Source: Salinicola salarius (lineage in GTDB: Bacteria > Pseudomonadota > Gammaproteobacteria > Pseudomonadales > Halomonadaceae). Taken from it: a stretch of DNA of 64,000 bases. Made by a program: the position numbers and the translations under genes. Of the stretch, positions 1-10,547 are shown one piece after another. Below the pieces are notes generated by a model that ran no database searches, had not been told where the DNA came from, and saw only the letters and a program-made list of their open reading frames with translations. Where the stretch lies: positions 22,266 to 86,265 of the forward strand of contig NZ_NHOU01000015.1 in the NCBI RefSeq assembly GCF_002179555.1, given 5' to 3'. Position 1 is the stretch's first letter, and the number at the start of each line of letters is the position of its first letter.

Positions 1-113
1 TCTGTGTCGATGAGGGCATGACGCTCAAGCGCATTCAACCGCGCGCCAAAGGCCGTGCGGATCGCATTCTGAAGCGCACCTGCCACATCACCGTCAAGGT
101 AGCCGAGAAGTAG
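1..113 (+). CDS. rplV: 50S ribosomal protein L22, C-terminal fragment
   Basis: This is the last 36 codons of L22, read from base 3 to the TAG at 111-113; the start lies outside the window. The tail ([13 protein letters not shown], then HITVKV) is the conserved beta-hairpin end of L22 that reaches the ribosomal exit tunnel. It sits 11 bases before rpsC, as expected in the S10 operon. Identity is secure from the motif and the neighbours. Confidence 0.93.
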   Translation, partial: CVDEGMTLKRIQPRAKGRADRILKRTCHITVKVAEK

Positions 114-124
114 GAGTCGACCAG

Positions 125-826
125 ATGGGTCAGAAAGTCAATCCAGTCGGTATCCGACTGGGCATCGTCAAGGATCACACCTCGGTCTGGTATGCCGAGC
201 GTGGAGCCTATGCCGACAAGCTGAACAGCGATCTGGAAGTGCGTAGCTATCTCGAGGGGCGTTTGAAGAACGCTTCCGTGAGCCGCATTACCATCGAGCG
301 TCCGGCCAACAACGCCCGGATCACCATTCACACTGCCCGTCCGGGCATCGTGATTGGCAAGAAGGGCGAGGACGTCGATCGTCTGCGTCAGGATGTCACC
401 CGCATGATGGGTGTGCCGGTGCATGTCAACATCGAAGAAGTCCGCAAGCCGGAACTCGATGCCGCTCTGGTCGCGCAGAACATCGCCGGTCAGCTCGAGC
501 GTCGCGTGATGTTCCGTCGCGCCATGAAGCGTGCCGTTCAGAACGCCATGCGTCTGGGTGCCGGCGGTATCAAGGTGCAGCTCTCCGGTCGTCTGGGTGG
601 TGCCGAGATCGCACGTACCGAGTGGTATCGCGAAGGTCGCGTGCCGCTTCATACACTGCGTGCCGATATCGATTACGCCACTTATGAAGCTCACACCACC
701 TACGGCGTCATCGGCGTCAAGGTCTGGGTCTTCAAGGGCGAAATCCTCGGGGGCATCGAAGAGGTGCGTGCCAAGCAGAAGCAGCAGGCTCAGGCACCCG
801 CACCGAAGAAGAAAGGTTCCAGGTAA
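125..826 (+). CDS. rpsC: 30S ribosomal protein S3
   Basis: S3 is part of the 30S head and helps form the mRNA entry channel. The 233-residue product has the family length. An N-terminal type II KH domain with the GxxG loop (VIGKKGED, about residues 75-82) is followed by the S3 C-terminal domain. A lysine-rich tail ends the protein. The ATG follows an AGGAG-like site closely. It is the second gene of this S10-operon fragment, between rplV and rplP. Confidence 0.97.
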   Translation: MGQKVNPVGIRLGIVKDHTSVWYAERGAYADKLNSDLEVRSYLEGRLKNASVSRITIERPANNARITIHTARPGIVIGKKGEDVDRLRQDVTRMMGVPVHVNIEEVRKPELDAALVAQNIAGQLERRVMFRRAMKRAVQNAMRLGAGGIKVQLSGRLGGAEIARTEWYREGRVPLHTLRADIDYATYEAHTTYGVIGVKVWVFKGEILGGIEEVRAKQKQQAQAPAPKKKGSR

Positions 827-840
827 GGGGAGACTGATCG

Positions 841-1254
841 ATGTTGCAACCCAAGCGTACAAAGTTCCGCAAGGTGCAGAAAGGTCGTAACCGCGGCCTG
901 GCGCATCGCGGCAGCAAGGTGAGCTTCGGGGACTTCGGTCTCAAAGCTACCGATCGCGGCCGTATCACCGCACGTCAGATCGAAGCGGGTCGTCGTGCCA
1001 TTACCCGTCACGTCAAGCGTGGTGGCAAGATCTGGATCCGTGTATTCCCGGACAAGCCGATTACCAACAAGCCTCTCGAGGTTCGTATGGGTAAGGGTAA
1101 GGGTTCCGTCGAGTACTGGGTCGCCCAGATTCAGCCGGGCAGAGTGCTTTACGAAATCGAGGGTGTCTCCGAGGAGCTGGCGCGTGAAGCCTTCTCCCTG
1201 GCGGCCCAGAAAATGCCCATCTCCACCACCTTTGTGAAACGGACGGTGATGTGA
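841..1254 (+). CDS. rplP: 50S ribosomal protein L16
   Basis: L16 organises the A-site region of the 50S subunit. The 137-residue product begins [15 protein letters not shown] and contains the conserved GRVLYEI stretch near residue 105, as in E. coli L16. Its TGA stop shares one base with the rpmC start (TGATG), so the two are translationally coupled. It lies 14 bases after rpsC. Confidence 0.97.
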   Translation: MLQPKRTKFRKVQKGRNRGLAHRGSKVSFGDFGLKATDRGRITARQIEAGRRAITRHVKRGGKIWIRVFPDKPITNKPLEVRMGKGKGSVEYWVAQIQPGRVLYEIEGVSEELAREAFSLAAQKMPISTTFVKRTVM

Positions 1255-1448
1255 TGAAAGCCAACGAAATGCGTGAAAAGTCAGTCGATGCGCTGCAGGA
1301 GCAGCTCTTCGAACTGCTCCGCGAGCAGTTCAACCTGCGCATGCAGAAGGCCACCGGCCAGCTGAGCCAGACGCATCTGCTGAAGCAGGTTCGTCGCGAC
1401 ATCGCTCGCGTCAAGACTGTGCTCAACCAGAAGTCAGGTGACCAATAA
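1254..1448 (+). CDS. rpmC: 50S ribosomal protein L29
   Basis: L29 is a small helical protein beside the exit tunnel, near L23. The product is 64 residues, [10 protein letters not shown] onward, the usual family length. A GTG sits one codon upstream at 1251, but the ATG at 1254 gives the canonical N-terminus and overlaps the rplP stop by one base. Its own TAA overlaps the rpsQ ATG by one base, so rplP, rpmC and rpsQ form a coupled chain. Confidence 0.95.
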   Translation: MKANEMREKSVDALQEQLFELLREQFNLRMQKATGQLSQTHLLKQVRRDIARVKTVLNQKSGDQ

Positions 1449-1708
1449 TGGCTGAAGCAAGCAAAGCACGTACGCTCACCGGCAGGGTGGTGAGCGACAA
1501 GATGGAAAAATCGATTGTCGTATTGATCGAGCGCCGCGAGCGCCATCCGATCTACGGCAAGTACATGAAGCGCTCCACCAAGCTGCACGCCCACGACGAG
1601 TCGAATCAGGCCAAGGCCGGCGATCTGGTTTCCATTCAGGAATGCCGTCCGCTGTCCAAGAAGAAGGCCTGGACGTTGGTCGAGGTGGTCGAGCAGGCCA
1701 AGGGCTGA
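1448..1708 (+). CDS. rpsQ: 30S ribosomal protein S17
   Basis: S17 is a primary 16S rRNA binder with an OB fold. The 86-residue product carries the family core ([16 protein letters not shown] and [11 protein letters not shown]). It is the last gene of the S10 operon. A 54-base gap to rplN marks the boundary with the spc operon. I did not recognise a convincing promoter in that gap. Confidence 0.96.
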   Translation: MAEASKARTLTGRVVSDKMEKSIVVLIERRERHPIYGKYMKRSTKLHAHDESNQAKAGDLVSIQECRPLSKKKAWTLVEVVEQAKG

Positions 1709-1762
1709 GCCCGACAGGCGCCTTCTGAACCAGTGCAGTCAGATTAGGTTTGGAGAAAACCA

Positions 1763-2134
1763 ATGATTCAGACGCAGACAATGCTGGATGTCGCGGATAA
1801 CAGCGGCGCGCGCCGGGTGCAGTGCATCAAGGTGCTGGGTGGTTCACACCGCCGTTACGCTCGCGTTGGCGACATCATCAAAGTGACGGTCAAAGAAGCC
1901 ATCCCGCGGGGCAAGGTCAAGAAAGGCCAGGTCCTCAAGGCGGTGGTCGTGCGTACGCGTAGCGGTGTCCGTCGTAACGACGGTTCGCTGATCCGCTTCG
2001 ACGGAAATGCGGCAGTTCTGTTGAATAACGCCAACGAACAGCCGATCGGCACCCGTATCTTCGGACCGGTAACTCGTGAACTTCGTAACGAGAAATTCAT
2101 GAAGATCATTTCCTTGGCGCCCGAAGTGCTGTAA
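1763..2134 (+). CDS. rplN: 50S ribosomal protein L14
   Basis: L14 binds 23S rRNA and contacts the 30S at an intersubunit bridge. The 123-residue product starts [23 protein letters not shown], diagnostic of L14. A TTTGGAG ribosome-binding sequence precedes the ATG. It is the first gene of the spc operon, followed after 14 bases by rplX. Confidence 0.97.
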   Translation: MIQTQTMLDVADNSGARRVQCIKVLGGSHRRYARVGDIIKVTVKEAIPRGKVKKGQVLKAVVVRTRSGVRRNDGSLIRFDGNAAVLLNNANEQPIGTRIFGPVTRELRNEKFMKIISLAPEVL

Positions 2135-2148
2135 GGAGCGAGGCGGAT

Positions 2149-2466
2149 ATGCACAAGATCAAACGTGACGACGAAGTCATCGTCATCGCCGGCAAGGACA
2201 AGGGCAAGCGTGGCACGATCAAGCGCGTCCTCGACAACGACCGTTATGTCGTTTCGGGCGTGAACATGATCAAGCGCCATACCAAGCCCAATCCTATGGT
2301 TGGCAACCCGGGGGGTATCGTCGAGCGTGAGGCTCCGATCCATGCGTCCAACGTAGCCATCTTCAATGCGGAGACCGGCAAGGCGGATCGCGTCGGCTTC
2401 CAGCTACAGGAAGACGGTACCAAGGTACGTATCTACAAGTCGACGCAGAAGCAGATCGACGCCTAA
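2149..2466 (+). CDS. rplX: 50S ribosomal protein L24
   Basis: L24 is an assembly initiator for the 50S subunit and contains a KOW motif. The KOW core is visible at about residues 7-30 ([18 protein letters not shown]), and [15 protein letters not shown] is the second conserved block. Length is 105 residues, as in other gammaproteobacteria. It lies between rplN and rplE in the standard spc order. Confidence 0.97.
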   Translation: MHKIKRDDEVIVIAGKDKGKRGTIKRVLDNDRYVVSGVNMIKRHTKPNPMVGNPGGIVEREAPIHASNVAIFNAETGKADRVGFQLQEDGTKVRIYKSTQKQIDA

Positions 2467-2484
2467 CGCGAGTCGGGTAGCAAA

Positions 2485-3024
2485 ATGGCGAACTTGAAAG
2501 AACGTTATCAAAACGAGGTCATGGCTCAGCTCAAAGAGCAGTTCAGCTATGCCAACGTTATGCAGGTGCCCCGGATCACCAAGGTGACGCTGAACATGGG
2601 CATCGGCGAAGCGACCAGCGATAAAAAGCTGATCGACAACGCCATCGGCGACCTGGAGAAGCTCTCCGGTCAGAAGCCGGTGGTAACCAAGGCGCGCAAG
2701 TCCATCGCTGGCTTCAAGGTCCGCGAAGGCTGGCCGATCGGCGTCAAGGTGACGCTGCGCCGCGAAAGGATGTGGGAATTCCTGGACCGCCTGGTCAACA
2801 TCGCGATTCCTCGCGTGCGTGACTTCCGCGGCCTGAACCCGAAATCCTTCGATGGCCGTGGCAACTACTCCATGGGCGTACGTGAGCAGATCATCTTTCC
2901 GGAGATCGAGTATGATAAGATCGACCGGATCCGGGGTCTGGATGTCACCATCACGACCAGCGCCATCACCGACGAAGAAGGTCGTGCGCTTCTCAGCGCG
3001 CTGAACTTCCCGTTCAAGCAATAA
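2485..3024 (+). CDS. rplE: 50S ribosomal protein L5
   Basis: L5 binds 5S rRNA and forms the central protuberance. The 179-residue product shows the conserved blocks [13 protein letters not shown] and [15 protein letters not shown], and the family length. In E. coli the start of this gene is where repressor S8 acts on the spc mRNA. I have not tested whether that RNA structure is kept here. Confidence 0.97.
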   Translation: MANLKERYQNEVMAQLKEQFSYANVMQVPRITKVTLNMGIGEATSDKKLIDNAIGDLEKLSGQKPVVTKARKSIAGFKVREGWPIGVKVTLRRERMWEFLDRLVNIAIPRVRDFRGLNPKSFDGRGNYSMGVREQIIFPEIEYDKIDRIRGLDVTITTSAITDEEGRALLSALNFPFKQ

Positions 3025-3034
3025 GGGTGGATTC

Positions 3035-3340
3035 ATGGCAAAGAAAAGCATGATTGAGCGTGAGCTCAAGCGCGCAAAGCTGGTCGACAAATACGCCGCC
3101 AAGCGTGCCGCGCTCAAAGCCGTCATTTATGACGTCAACGCTTCTGACGAAGAGCGCTTCGACGCTCAGCTGAAGCTGCAGCAGTTGCCGCGTGACTCCA
3201 GTCAGGTCCGTCAGCGCAACCGCTGCCGCATTACCGGTCGTCCGCACGGTTACTACAACAAGTTCGGACTGGCCCGTAACAAGCTGCGCGAAGCTGCCAT
3301 GCGTGGCGATGTCCCTGGGCTGAAGAAGTCCAGCTGGTAA
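3035..3340 (+). CDS. rpsN: 30S ribosomal protein S14, zinc-free type
   Basis: S14 sits in the 30S head. The product is 101 residues, the long form, and lacks the CxxC pairs of the short zinc-binding form; only one Cys is present in the core ([18 protein letters not shown]). It lies 10 bases after rplE and before rpsH in normal spc order. Confidence 0.96.
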   Translation: MAKKSMIERELKRAKLVDKYAAKRAALKAVIYDVNASDEERFDAQLKLQQLPRDSSQVRQRNRCRITGRPHGYYNKFGLARNKLREAAMRGDVPGLKKSSW

Positions 3341-3371
3341 GCCACGTCGAGGAATTCAGGAGCGCAATGTA

Positions 3372-3764
3372 ATGAGCATGCAAGATACTCTAGCGGATAT
3401 GTTTACCCGTATTCGCAATGCGCAGATGGCCACCAAGGAGACGGTTACCATGCCGTCTTCCAAGCTCAAGGTTGAAGTGGCCCGCGTACTCAAGCAGGAA
3501 GGCTATATTACCGACGTATCGGTCACCGAAGGCGCCAAGCCCGAGCTGACCGTGACCCTCAAGTACTTCGAGGGCAAGCCGGTTATCGAGCACCTCCAGC
3601 GTATGTCCAAGCCGTCACTGCGGATCTACAAGGGCAAGAGCGAATTGCCCAAGGTCGCGGACGGTCTGGGTGTGGCGATCGTTACCACCTCTCAAGGTGT
3701 CATGACCGATCGTGCCGCACGCCAGGCGGGTGTCGGTGGTGAAGTCATCTGCACCGTATTCTAG
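3372..3764 (+). CDS. rpsH: 30S ribosomal protein S8
   Basis: S8 is a primary 16S rRNA-binding protein and, in E. coli, the translational repressor of the spc operon. The 130-residue product starts [18 protein letters not shown] and ends in the conserved block [20 protein letters not shown] and GGEVICTVF. An AGGAG sequence precedes the start. Confidence 0.97.
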   Translation: MSMQDTLADMFTRIRNAQMATKETVTMPSSKLKVEVARVLKQEGYITDVSVTEGAKPELTVTLKYFEGKPVIEHLQRMSKPSLRIYKGKSELPKVADGLGVAIVTTSQGVMTDRAARQAGVGGEVICTVF

Positions 3765-3773
3765 GAGTGAGTA

Positions 3774-4304
3774 ATGTCTCGCGTAGCCAAGTATCCGGTT
3801 AAACTGCCCAGCGGCGTCGAAGTGAAATTCGACGGCGACCAGCTGTCCGTCAAGGGTAGCCAGGGCACGCTTGAACTGACCGTGCATCCCGACGTGAAGA
3901 TCACTCAGGAAGACGGCCAGCTGGTTTTCGCCCCGAGCGAAACGGCGAAAACATGGGCCATGGTTGGTACGACTCGTGCCTTGGTCCAGAACATGGTCAC
4001 CGGCGCTTCCGAGGGTTTCACTCGGTCGCTGGAAATCAATGGCGTCGGCTATCGTGCCCAGGCTAGTGGCAAGACGCTGAACCTAACACTCGGTTTCTCA
4101 CACCCGATCGACTACACGCTGCCCGAAGGTGTCACGGCGGAAACGCCCAAGAACACCGTGATCGTGCTGAAAAGCGCGGACAAGCAGAAGCTCGGTCAGG
4201 TGGCAGCGGAAATTCGCGCGTTCCGTCCGCCGGAGCCCTACAAGGGCAAAGGGGTTCGGTACAGTGACGAACGTGTCCGCCGCAAAGAAGCCAAGAAGAA
4301 GTAA
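3774..4304 (+). CDS. rplF: 50S ribosomal protein L6
   Basis: L6 lies near the factor-binding site of the 50S subunit and has two repeated domains. The 176-residue product contains the L6 signature near the C-terminus ([11 protein letters not shown]). It begins 9 bases after rpsH and is followed 9 bases later by rplR. Confidence 0.97.
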   Translation: MSRVAKYPVKLPSGVEVKFDGDQLSVKGSQGTLELTVHPDVKITQEDGQLVFAPSETAKTWAMVGTTRALVQNMVTGASEGFTRSLEINGVGYRAQASGKTLNLTLGFSHPIDYTLPEGVTAETPKNTVIVLKSADKQKLGQVAAEIRAFRPPEPYKGKGVRYSDERVRRKEAKKK

Positions 4305-4313
4305 GGCAGGGTT

Positions 4314-4664
4314 ATGAACGCGAAGAAAGAATCTCGTCTCCGTCGTGCCCGCCGCGCCCGTGCCAAGATCCGCGATTTGGGTGTGTTTCGCCTGTGCGTC
4401 AACCGCACCCCGCGACACATCTATGCGCAGATCATCTCGCCGGACGGCGGCAAGGTCCTGGCCAGCGCTTCCACGCTGGACAAGAGCCTGCGCGAAGGTG
4501 CCACGGGCAACGCTGACGCGGCTGCCAAGGTGGGTGCTCTGATTGCCGAGCGCGCCAAGGATGCCGGCATCTCTCAGGTCGCCTTTGACCGCGCTGGGTT
4601 CCAGTACCACGGGCGTGTCAAGGCATTGGCTGATGCCGCACGCGAAGGCGGTCTGCAATTCTAA
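4314..4664 (+). CDS. rplR: 50S ribosomal protein L18
   Basis: L18 binds 5S rRNA together with L5. The 116-residue product has the basic N-terminus ([18 protein letters not shown]) and the C-terminal signature [20 protein letters not shown], with normal family length. Spacing to rplF is 9 bases and to rpsE 11 bases. Confidence 0.97.
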   Translation: MNAKKESRLRRARRARAKIRDLGVFRLCVNRTPRHIYAQIISPDGGKVLASASTLDKSLREGATGNADAAAKVGALIAERAKDAGISQVAFDRAGFQYHGRVKALADAAREGGLQF

Positions 4665-4675
4665 AGGGTTTAACG

Positions 4676-5176
4676 ATGGCGAATAACGAACAGAAGGGCG
4701 GAGATCTGCAAGAGAAGTTGGTGCAGGTCAACCGCGTCGCCAAGGTGGTCAAGGGTGGCCGTATCTTCGGCTTCACCGCGCTGACCGTCGTTGGCGATGG
4801 CAACGGCCGGGTCGGCTTCGGTCGCGGCAAGGCACGTGAAGTGCCGGTCGCGATCCAGAAAGCCATGGACCAGGCTCGCCGCAACATGGTCAAGGTCAGC
4901 CTCAGCGGCAGCACGCTGCAGTACCCGGTACGCGCCCGTCATGGCGCGTCCAAGGTCTTCATGCAGCCGGCTTCCGAAGGTACCGGCATCATCGCCGGTG
5001 GCGCCATGCGCTCCGTGCTGGAACTGGCCGGTGTACATGACGTTCTGGCCAAGTGCTACGGTTCCACCAACCCGGTGAACGTGGTTCGCGCCACGATCAA
5101 GGGTCTTGAATCCATGCAATCTCCGGAAGACATCGCCGCCAAGCGTGGCCTGTCTGTCGAAGAGCTGGCGGGGTAA
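4676..5176 (+). CDS. rpsE: 30S ribosomal protein S5
   Basis: S5 contributes to decoding accuracy and mRNA helicase activity of the 30S. The 166-residue product has the N-terminal S5 double-stranded-RNA-binding fold ([19 protein letters not shown]) and the C-terminal domain with [15 protein letters not shown]. It is followed after 6 bases by rpmD. Confidence 0.97.
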   Translation: MANNEQKGGDLQEKLVQVNRVAKVVKGGRIFGFTALTVVGDGNGRVGFGRGKAREVPVAIQKAMDQARRNMVKVSLSGSTLQYPVRARHGASKVFMQPASEGTGIIAGGAMRSVLELAGVHDVLAKCYGSTNPVNVVRATIKGLESMQSPEDIAAKRGLSVEELAG

Positions 5177-5182
5177 GCGACC

Positions 5183-5365
5183 ATGGCACAGACGATCAAA
5201 ATCACTCAGACCCGCAGCACCATCGGTGTCCTGAAGAAGCACAAGGCGACAATGACCGGTCTCGGTCTGCGTCGGATCGGGCATTCGGTCGAGCTGGAAG
5301 ACACCCCCGCCGTTCGCGGCATGATCAACAAGGTCAACTACCTTGTTCGAATCGAGGGAGAGTAA
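5183..5365 (+). CDS. rpmD: 50S ribosomal protein L30
   Basis: L30 is a small 60-residue protein of the 50S subunit. The product matches the short bacterial form ([33 protein letters not shown]). It is packed between rpsE and rplO, 6 and 3 bases away. Confidence 0.96.
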   Translation: MAQTIKITQTRSTIGVLKKHKATMTGLGLRRIGHSVELEDTPAVRGMINKVNYLVRIEGE

Positions 5366-5368
5366 TCC

Positions 5369-5803
5369 ATGAAACTCAATAGCTTAAGCCCGGCTCCGGG
5401 CTCCAAGCACGCCGAAAAGCGTGTCGGGCGCGGCATCGGCTCCGGTCTGGGCAAGACCGGTGGTCGTGGTCACAAGGGCTTGAAGTCTCGCTCTGGTGGT
5501 TCGGTCAAGCCGGGCTTCGAGGGTGGTCAGATGCCCTTGCAGCGCCGTCTGCCGAAGTTCGGTTTCACCTCGGCCAAGTCGCTGGTGTCCGAAGAAGTCC
5601 GCCTGGCCGAGCTGGCCAAGGTCGAGGGCGATGTCGCCGATCTCGCTAGCCTGAAGAAAGCCAACGTACTCAAGAATGCTACCGAGTACGCCAAGGTCGT
5701 TCTGTCCGGCGAGCTGAGCAAGGCGGTTACCGTGCGTGGCCTCAAGGTCACCAAAGGTGCGCGTGCTGCGATCGAAGCGGCCGGTGGCAAAGTAGAGGAC
5801 TAA
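5369..5803 (+). CDS. rplO: 50S ribosomal protein L15
   Basis: L15 is a late-assembly 50S protein with an extended glycine-rich N-terminus. That region is visible ([19 protein letters not shown]), as are the family block [17 protein letters not shown] and a C-terminal globular part. It has 144 residues. Its TAA abuts the secY ATG with no spacer. Confidence 0.97.
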   Translation: MKLNSLSPAPGSKHAEKRVGRGIGSGLGKTGGRGHKGLKSRSGGSVKPGFEGGQMPLQRRLPKFGFTSAKSLVSEEVRLAELAKVEGDVADLASLKKANVLKNATEYAKVVLSGELSKAVTVRGLKVTKGARAAIEAAGGKVED

Positions 5804-7138
5804 ATGGCTAAGTCAGGAAACATGCCGGCGAACATGGGTAGTGGTCTCAGCGAGCTGTGGGCACGCCTGCGTTTCGTCTTCATCGCGATCGTGGTGTACC
5901 GCATCGGTGCCCACATCCCCGTCCCCGGCATCGATCCTGACCAGCTGGCTGCCCTGTTTCGGGAGAACCAGGGCACCATCCTGGGCATGTTCAACATGTT
6001 CTCGGGGGGTGCGCTGCAGCGCATGAGTATCTTCGCGCTGGGGATCATGCCGTATATCTCCGCGTCGATCATCATGCAGCTTCTGACCGCGGTATCGCCT
6101 CAGCTCGAAGCGCTGAAGAAGGAAGGCGAAGCCGGGCGCCGCAAGATCAACCAGTACACACGCTACGGCACGGTGTTGCTGGCGCTGATCCAGGCGACGG
6201 GCATGTCAGTTGGTCTGGTCAGTCAGGGCGTGGCCTATTCGGGCGACATCAGCTTCTACTTCACGGCAGTCGTGACGTTCGTGGCCGGTGCCGTATTCCT
6301 GATGTGGCTGGGCGAGCAGATTACCGAAAAGGGAATCGGCAACGGTATTTCGCTGATCATCTTCTCCGGTATCGTAGCGGGTTTGCCGAGCGCAATCGGT
6401 CAGTCGTTTGAACTGGCGCGTAATGACGGCGCCTGGAACGTGCTTCCGCTGTTGGCCCTGTCGATTCTCGGTATCGCCACGGTGGCTTTCGTGGTGTTCA
6501 TCGAGCGTGGTCAGCGTCGCATCACGGTGAACTATCCGCGTCGCCAGGTAGGCAACAAGATGTACGCCGGCCAGAGCAGCTATCTGCCGCTCAAGGTCAA
6601 CATGGCAGGCGTCATTCCGCCGATCTTCGCCTCCAGCATTCTGCTGTTCCCGGGCTCGATCGGTCAGTGGCTCGGTCAGGGCGACGGTCTCGAATGGCTG
6701 CAAGTGGCCTCGCAGCAGCTCGCTCCCGGTGCGCCGCTGTACATCATTCTGTTCGCCGCGGCGGTGCTGTTCTTCTGCTTCTTCTACACGGCGTTGGTGT
6801 TCAATCCCAAGGATGTCGCCGACAACCTGAAGAAGTCCGGCGCTTTCCTGCCGGGCATTCGTCCGGGAGAGCAGACGGCTCGCTACGTCGACAAGGTGAT
6901 GACGCGTCTGACGCTGTTCGGGGCGCTCTACATCACACTGGTCTCGTTGATGCCGCAGTTCCTGGTGGTGGCCTGGCAGGTGCCGTTCTACTTCGGGGGT
7001 ACCTCGCTGCTGATCGTGGTCGTGGTAATCATGGACTTCATGGCCCAGGTTCAGTCTCATCTGATGTCTCACCAGTATGAGTCAGTGATGAAGAAATCGA
7101 ACCTGAAGGGCTACGGTAGCGGCGGCCTGACGCGCTGA
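5804..7138 (+). CDS. secY: Preprotein translocase subunit SecY
   Basis: SecY forms the protein-conducting channel of the inner membrane with SecE and SecG. The 444-residue product has ten predicted membrane segments. The conserved N-terminal block [12 protein letters not shown] is present, as is the cytosolic loop with [18 protein letters not shown]. Starting immediately after rplO, it is the large gene at the end of the spc operon, before rpmJ. Confidence 0.97.
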   Translation: MAKSGNMPANMGSGLSELWARLRFVFIAIVVYRIGAHIPVPGIDPDQLAALFRENQGTILGMFNMFSGGALQRMSIFALGIMPYISASIIMQLLTAVSPQLEALKKEGEAGRRKINQYTRYGTVLLALIQATGMSVGLVSQGVAYSGDISFYFTAVVTFVAGAVFLMWLGEQITEKGIGNGISLIIFSGIVAGLPSAIGQSFELARNDGAWNVLPLLALSILGIATVAFVVFIERGQRRITVNYPRRQVGNKMYAGQSSYLPLKVNMAGVIPPIFASSILLFPGSIGQWLGQGDGLEWLQVASQQLAPGAPLYIILFAAAVLFFCFFYTALVFNPKDVADNLKKSGAFLPGIRPGEQTARYVDKVMTRLTLFGALYITLVSLMPQFLVVAWQVPFYFGGTSLLIVVVVIMDFMAQVQSHLMSHQYESVMKKSNLKGYGSGGLTR

Positions 7139-7168
7139 GCCTCCGCGAGAGAGCATTTGGAGAGAACG

Positions 7169-7282
7169 ATGAAAGTTCGAGCTTCTGTAAAGAAAATGTG
7201 CCGTAACTGCAAGATCATTCGGCGCAACGGCGCGGTTCGTGTTATCTGCACGGAACCTCGCCACAAGCAGCGCCAGGGTTGA
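7169..7282 (+). CDS. rpmJ: 50S ribosomal protein L36, zinc-binding type
   Basis: This is a 37-residue protein starting [19 protein letters not shown]. It is the zinc-ribbon form of L36: C11 and C14 form the first pair, and a Cys and His near residues 27-32 complete the site. An AGAGAACG-type leader precedes the ATG. It closes the spc operon, 30 bases after secY. It is one residue shorter than the E. coli protein. Confidence 0.95.
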   Translation: MKVRASVKKMCRNCKIIRRNGAVRVICTEPRHKQRQG

Positions 7283-7326
7283 TTCTACCCCGAAGCTGCG
7301 AGTAAAAGCGGGCCGTGGCATATCCC

Positions 7327-7355
7327 TTGCCTCGAGAGAGGTTAGGGGGTATGCT
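7327..7355 (+). promoter_or_regulatory. Predicted sigma70 promoter of the alpha operon
   Basis: TTGCCT at 7327-7332 and TATGCT at 7350-7355 are separated by exactly 17 bases. The pair lies in the 129-base gap between rpmJ and rpsM, 57 bases before the rpsM start. It would start the mRNA for S13, S11, S4, RpoA and L17. The leader between it and rpsM could hold an S4-binding structure as in E. coli; I did not fold it. Confidence 0.6.
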
Positions 7356-7411
7356 ATTGCGCCCTTTGTGGACGACTAACGAGCAAGCCGCTCAACATTC
7401 GGAGTAAGCTG

Positions 7412-7768
7412 ATGGCCCGTATTGCAGGCGTCAATATCCCGGACAACAAGCATGCGGCGATCTCGCTGACCTACATCTACGGGATTGGCCGCACGCGTGC
7501 ACAGAGTATCTGTGCTGCTGCCGGCATCGCACCGACCACCAAGGTTCAGGATCTGTCTGGCGAAGAGCTCGACGTTCTGCGTACCGAAGTGGGCAAGTAC
7601 ACCGTAGAAGGCGACCTTCGCCGTGATGTGACGCTGAACATCAAGCGTCTCATGGACTTGGGTTGTTACCGTGGTCTGCGCCATCGTCGTGGTCTACCGC
7701 TGCGTGGTCAGCGTACCAAGACCAATGCGCGTACCCGTAAGGGACCGCGTAAACCGATTCGTAAGTAA
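7412..7768 (+). CDS. rpsM: 30S ribosomal protein S13
   Basis: S13 lies in the 30S head and contacts the P-site tRNA and the 50S subunit. The 118-residue product has the helix-two-turn-helix region ([28 protein letters not shown]) and a basic tail ([18 protein letters not shown]). It is the first gene of the alpha operon, behind a likely promoter at 7327-7355. Confidence 0.97.
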   Translation: MARIAGVNIPDNKHAAISLTYIYGIGRTRAQSICAAAGIAPTTKVQDLSGEELDVLRTEVGKYTVEGDLRRDVTLNIKRLMDLGCYRGLRHRRGLPLRGQRTKTNARTRKGPRKPIRK

Positions 7769-7804
7769 TTAACGTTCCGGCGTTTAAGATCAGGATACAT
7801 CAAC

Positions 7805-8191
7805 ATGGCTAACCCGCGTAGTAACCGTAAAAAGGTTAAAAAGCAGGTCGTGGATGCGGTAGCGCATATCCATGCCTCTTTTAACAATACGATCGTGACG
7901 ATCACAGACCGCCAGGGCAATGCGCTTTCTTGGGCAACAGCCGGTGGTTCGGGTTTTCGTGGTTCTCGCAAGAGCACCCCGTTCGCAGCTCAAGTGGCGA
8001 GTGAACGTGCAGCGACTGCTGCAGCCGAGTATGGTGTGAAAAACGTCGACGTGCTGGTCAAGGGCCCAGGTCCTGGCCGTGAGTCTGCCGTGCGCGCGCT
8101 CAATGCCGCCGGCTTCCGTGTACAGAGCATTACTGACGCGACGCCGATTCCGCACAACGGATGCCGTCCGCCGAAGAAACGCCGCGTTTAA
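7805..8191 (+). CDS. rpsK: 30S ribosomal protein S11
   Basis: S11 forms part of the 30S platform near the E site. The 128-residue product contains [18 protein letters not shown] and the C-terminal signature [18 protein letters not shown], both diagnostic. It lies 36 bases after rpsM and 12 bases before rpsD. Confidence 0.97.
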   Translation: MANPRSNRKKVKKQVVDAVAHIHASFNNTIVTITDRQGNALSWATAGGSGFRGSRKSTPFAAQVASERAATAAAEYGVKNVDVLVKGPGPGRESAVRALNAAGFRVQSITDATPIPHNGCRPPKKRRV

Positions 8192-8203
8192 GGAGACAGA
8201 CTC

Positions 8204-8824
8204 ATGGCTCGTTATCTTGGACCCAAGTGTAAGTTGTCTCGTCGTGAAGGCACCGACCTCTTTCTCAAGAGCGGTGTCACTCCCTTCGAGAAGAAGTGCA
8301 AATCCGAGCAGATCCCGGGTGTGCATGGCCAGCGCCGTCAGCGTCTTTCCGACTACGGCTTGCAGCTTCGCGAGAAGCAGAAAGTGCGTCGTATCTATGG
8401 CGTGCTCGAAAAACAGTTCCGCAACTACTACAAGGAAGCCGCTCGCCTGAAAGGTGCGACCGGCGAATCCCTGCTGCAGTTGCTGGAATGCCGACTGGAC
8501 AACGTGGTCTATCGCATGGGCTTCGGCTCCACGCGTAACGAATCACGTCAGTTGGTCAGCCACAAGGCGATCGCGGTCAATGGCCGTACTGTCAACGTGG
8601 CGTCCTATCAGGTGCGTCCCGGCGACGTCGTGTCTGTTCGCGAGAAGGCCAAGAACCAGGCCCGTATCCAGCAGGCCCTGTCCATCGCTGCCAACCGCGG
8701 CGACGTGACGTGGATCGACATCGATTCGAAGAAGATGGAAGGCACTTTCAAGGCTGTCCCGGAACGCGGTGACCTGTCTGCCGACATCAACGAAAACCTG
8801 ATCGTCGAGCTGTACTCCAAGTAA
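8204..8824 (+). CDS. rpsD: 30S ribosomal protein S4
   Basis: S4 starts 30S assembly and, in E. coli, represses the alpha operon. The 206-residue product begins [19 protein letters not shown] and has an S4 RNA-binding domain at about residues 97-160 ([33 protein letters not shown]). An AGGAGA sequence precedes the ATG. Confidence 0.97.
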   Translation: MARYLGPKCKLSRREGTDLFLKSGVTPFEKKCKSEQIPGVHGQRRQRLSDYGLQLREKQKVRRIYGVLEKQFRNYYKEAARLKGATGESLLQLLECRLDNVVYRMGFGSTRNESRQLVSHKAIAVNGRTVNVASYQVRPGDVVSVREKAKNQARIQQALSIAANRGDVTWIDIDSKKMEGTFKAVPERGDLSADINENLIVELYSK

Positions 8825-8904
8825 GTCTGAGCTCGGGTCGCGATTGCGGCCCGAGACCAGCATTGGGTACCGATATTCGTTTGGCAGCCTGGGAAGGTGT
8901 TCAT

Positions 8905-9903
8905 ATGCAGCGTTCAGTGACAGAGTTTCTCCGTCCCCGCGACATCAAGGTCGAAGAGGTCAGTGCACATCACGCAAAGATCGTGCTGGAACCCTTCGAA
9001 CGTGGTTTCGGCCATACCCTGGGGAATGCGCTGCGTCGCATCCTGCTTTCTTCGATGCCCGGCTGTGCCGTGATCGAAGCCGAAATCGATGGCGTGTTGC
9101 ATGAATACAGTGCCATCGAAGGTGTTCAGGAAGACGTCATCGAGATTCTTCTGAATCTCAAGGACGTGGCCATCAGGATGCACGGCCGCGACGAAGCCGT
9201 CTTGACCCTGAACAAGCAGGGCCCCGGTGTGATGACCGCAGGCGATATCGCCGTCGGTCATGACGTCGAGATCGTCAATCCGGACCACGTGATCGCTCAC
9301 CTCAACGATGGCAGCGAGCTGAAAATGCAGCTCAAGGTCGTCCGGGGTCGTGGTTACGAACCGGCGGATGCGCGACTCTCTGACGAGGACGAATCCCGTG
9401 CCATCGGTCGTCTGCAGCTGGATGCCACTTTCAGCCCCGTACGCCGCGTCTCCTATGCGGTAGAGGCTGCACGTGTCGAACAGCGCACCGACCTCGATAA
9501 GCTGGTCATCGATCTCGAAACTGACGGCACTCTGGACCCCGAAGAAGCCATTCGTCGCAGTGCGACCATTCTTCAGGAACAGCTGGCCGCCTTCGTCGAC
9601 CTCGAAGCTGACAGAGAGCAGGAAACCGAAGAAGAGGAAGATCAGATCGATCCGATTCTTCTGCGTCCCGTGGATGATCTCGAACTCACGGTTCGCAGCG
9701 CCAACTGCTTGAAGGCCGAGAATATTTACTACATTGGCGATTTGATTCAGCGCACGGAAGTCGAGCTGCTCAAGACGCCGAACCTTGGCAAGAAGTCCTT
9801 GAACGAGATCAAGGACGTGTTGGCTTCGCGCGGTCTTTCACTCGGCATGCGGTTGGAAAACTGGCCGCCGGCGAGCCTGAAAGACGACAAGGCTTCTGCC
9901 TGA
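8905..9903 (+). CDS. rpoA: DNA-directed RNA polymerase subunit alpha
   Basis: RpoA dimerises to nucleate RNA polymerase; its C-terminal domain contacts UP elements and activators. I chose the ATG at 8905 ([11 protein letters not shown]), which gives 332 residues, begins like the E. coli protein and has GGGAAGG upstream. A longer TTG-started reading at 8863 is unlikely. The N-terminal dimer domain has [19 protein letters not shown]. An acidic linker at about 235-250 precedes the C-terminal domain ([28 protein letters not shown]). Confidence 0.97.
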   Translation: MQRSVTEFLRPRDIKVEEVSAHHAKIVLEPFERGFGHTLGNALRRILLSSMPGCAVIEAEIDGVLHEYSAIEGVQEDVIEILLNLKDVAIRMHGRDEAVLTLNKQGPGVMTAGDIAVGHDVEIVNPDHVIAHLNDGSELKMQLKVVRGRGYEPADARLSDEDESRAIGRLQLDATFSPVRRVSYAVEAARVEQRTDLDKLVIDLETDGTLDPEEAIRRSATILQEQLAAFVDLEADREQETEEEEDQIDPILLRPVDDLELTVRSANCLKAENIYYIGDLIQRTEVELLKTPNLGKKSLNEIKDVLASRGLSLGMRLENWPPASLKDDKASA

Positions 9904-9998
9904 GGAAGATAGCGCCGAGGCTCAGTCTTCGGTGTCGTCGCCTAGCGTCGAATCCAGTGTGCCGACTCGAATCACCAGTTTGGTAAGGAATAGCAATC

Positions 9999-10385
9999 AT
10001 GCGTCATCGTAAGAGTGGTCGTCATCTGAATCGGACCAGCTCGCATCGGCACGCCATGTTCAAGAACATGTGCATCTCGCTGGTCGAGCATGAAGTGATC
10101 AAGACTACCCTGCCCAAAGCCAAGGAACTGCGCCGTCATATCGAGCCGCTGATCACCCTGGCCAAGCAGGATAGCGTGGCGAATCGCCGTCTGGCGTTCA
10201 GCCGCACCCGCTCCAAGGAAGCCGTTGGCAAGCTCTTCAACGAGCTTGGCCCGCGTTACGTCAATCGCCCGGGCGGTTACGTCCGTGTGCTCAAGTGCGG
10301 CTACCGCACTGGCGACAACGCGCCGATGGCTTACATCGAGCTGGTCGATCGTCCGGTCGTCGAAGAAGCTGCTGGCGACGAATAA
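9999..10385 (+). CDS. rplQ: 50S ribosomal protein L17
   Basis: L17 is a 50S protein near the exit tunnel. The 128-residue product starts [20 protein letters not shown] and contains [15 protein letters not shown], the family signature. It is the last alpha-operon gene. A strong hairpin begins 25 bases after its stop. Confidence 0.97.
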   Translation: MRHRKSGRHLNRTSSHRHAMFKNMCISLVEHEVIKTTLPKAKELRRHIEPLITLAKQDSVANRRLAFSRTRSKEAVGKLFNELGPRYVNRPGGYVRVLKCGYRTGDNAPMAYIELVDRPVVEEAAGDE

Positions 10386-10409
10386 GTCCCAAGCTTCTTG
10401 CACGACAAA

Positions 10410-10450
10410 AAAACCGGCTGCCCAATCACTTGGGCAGCCGGTTTTCTTTT
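10410..10450. terminator. Intrinsic terminator between rplQ and uvrA
   Basis: A perfect 15-bp stem (10410-10424 with 10431-10445) with a 6-base loop is followed by a T-rich run on the plus strand. A run of A before the stem gives a U-tract on the minus strand too. It can therefore end both the alpha operon and the convergent uvrA transcript. Confidence 0.85.
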
Positions 10451-10547
10451 GGCTGGATTTCAGAGTCTTGGCCAAGGCCCGGTAAAAAGAGGAGAGGAAA
10501 ACGCTTGAGATGGCGACACCCTGTACCCGGATGCCGCCCATGCAATC

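Noticed and set aside
8863..8904. An extended rpoA start at the TTG at 8863
   Set aside because: The ATG at 8905 gives the canonical N-terminus and has a good ribosome-binding site. The extension has no counterpart in the family.
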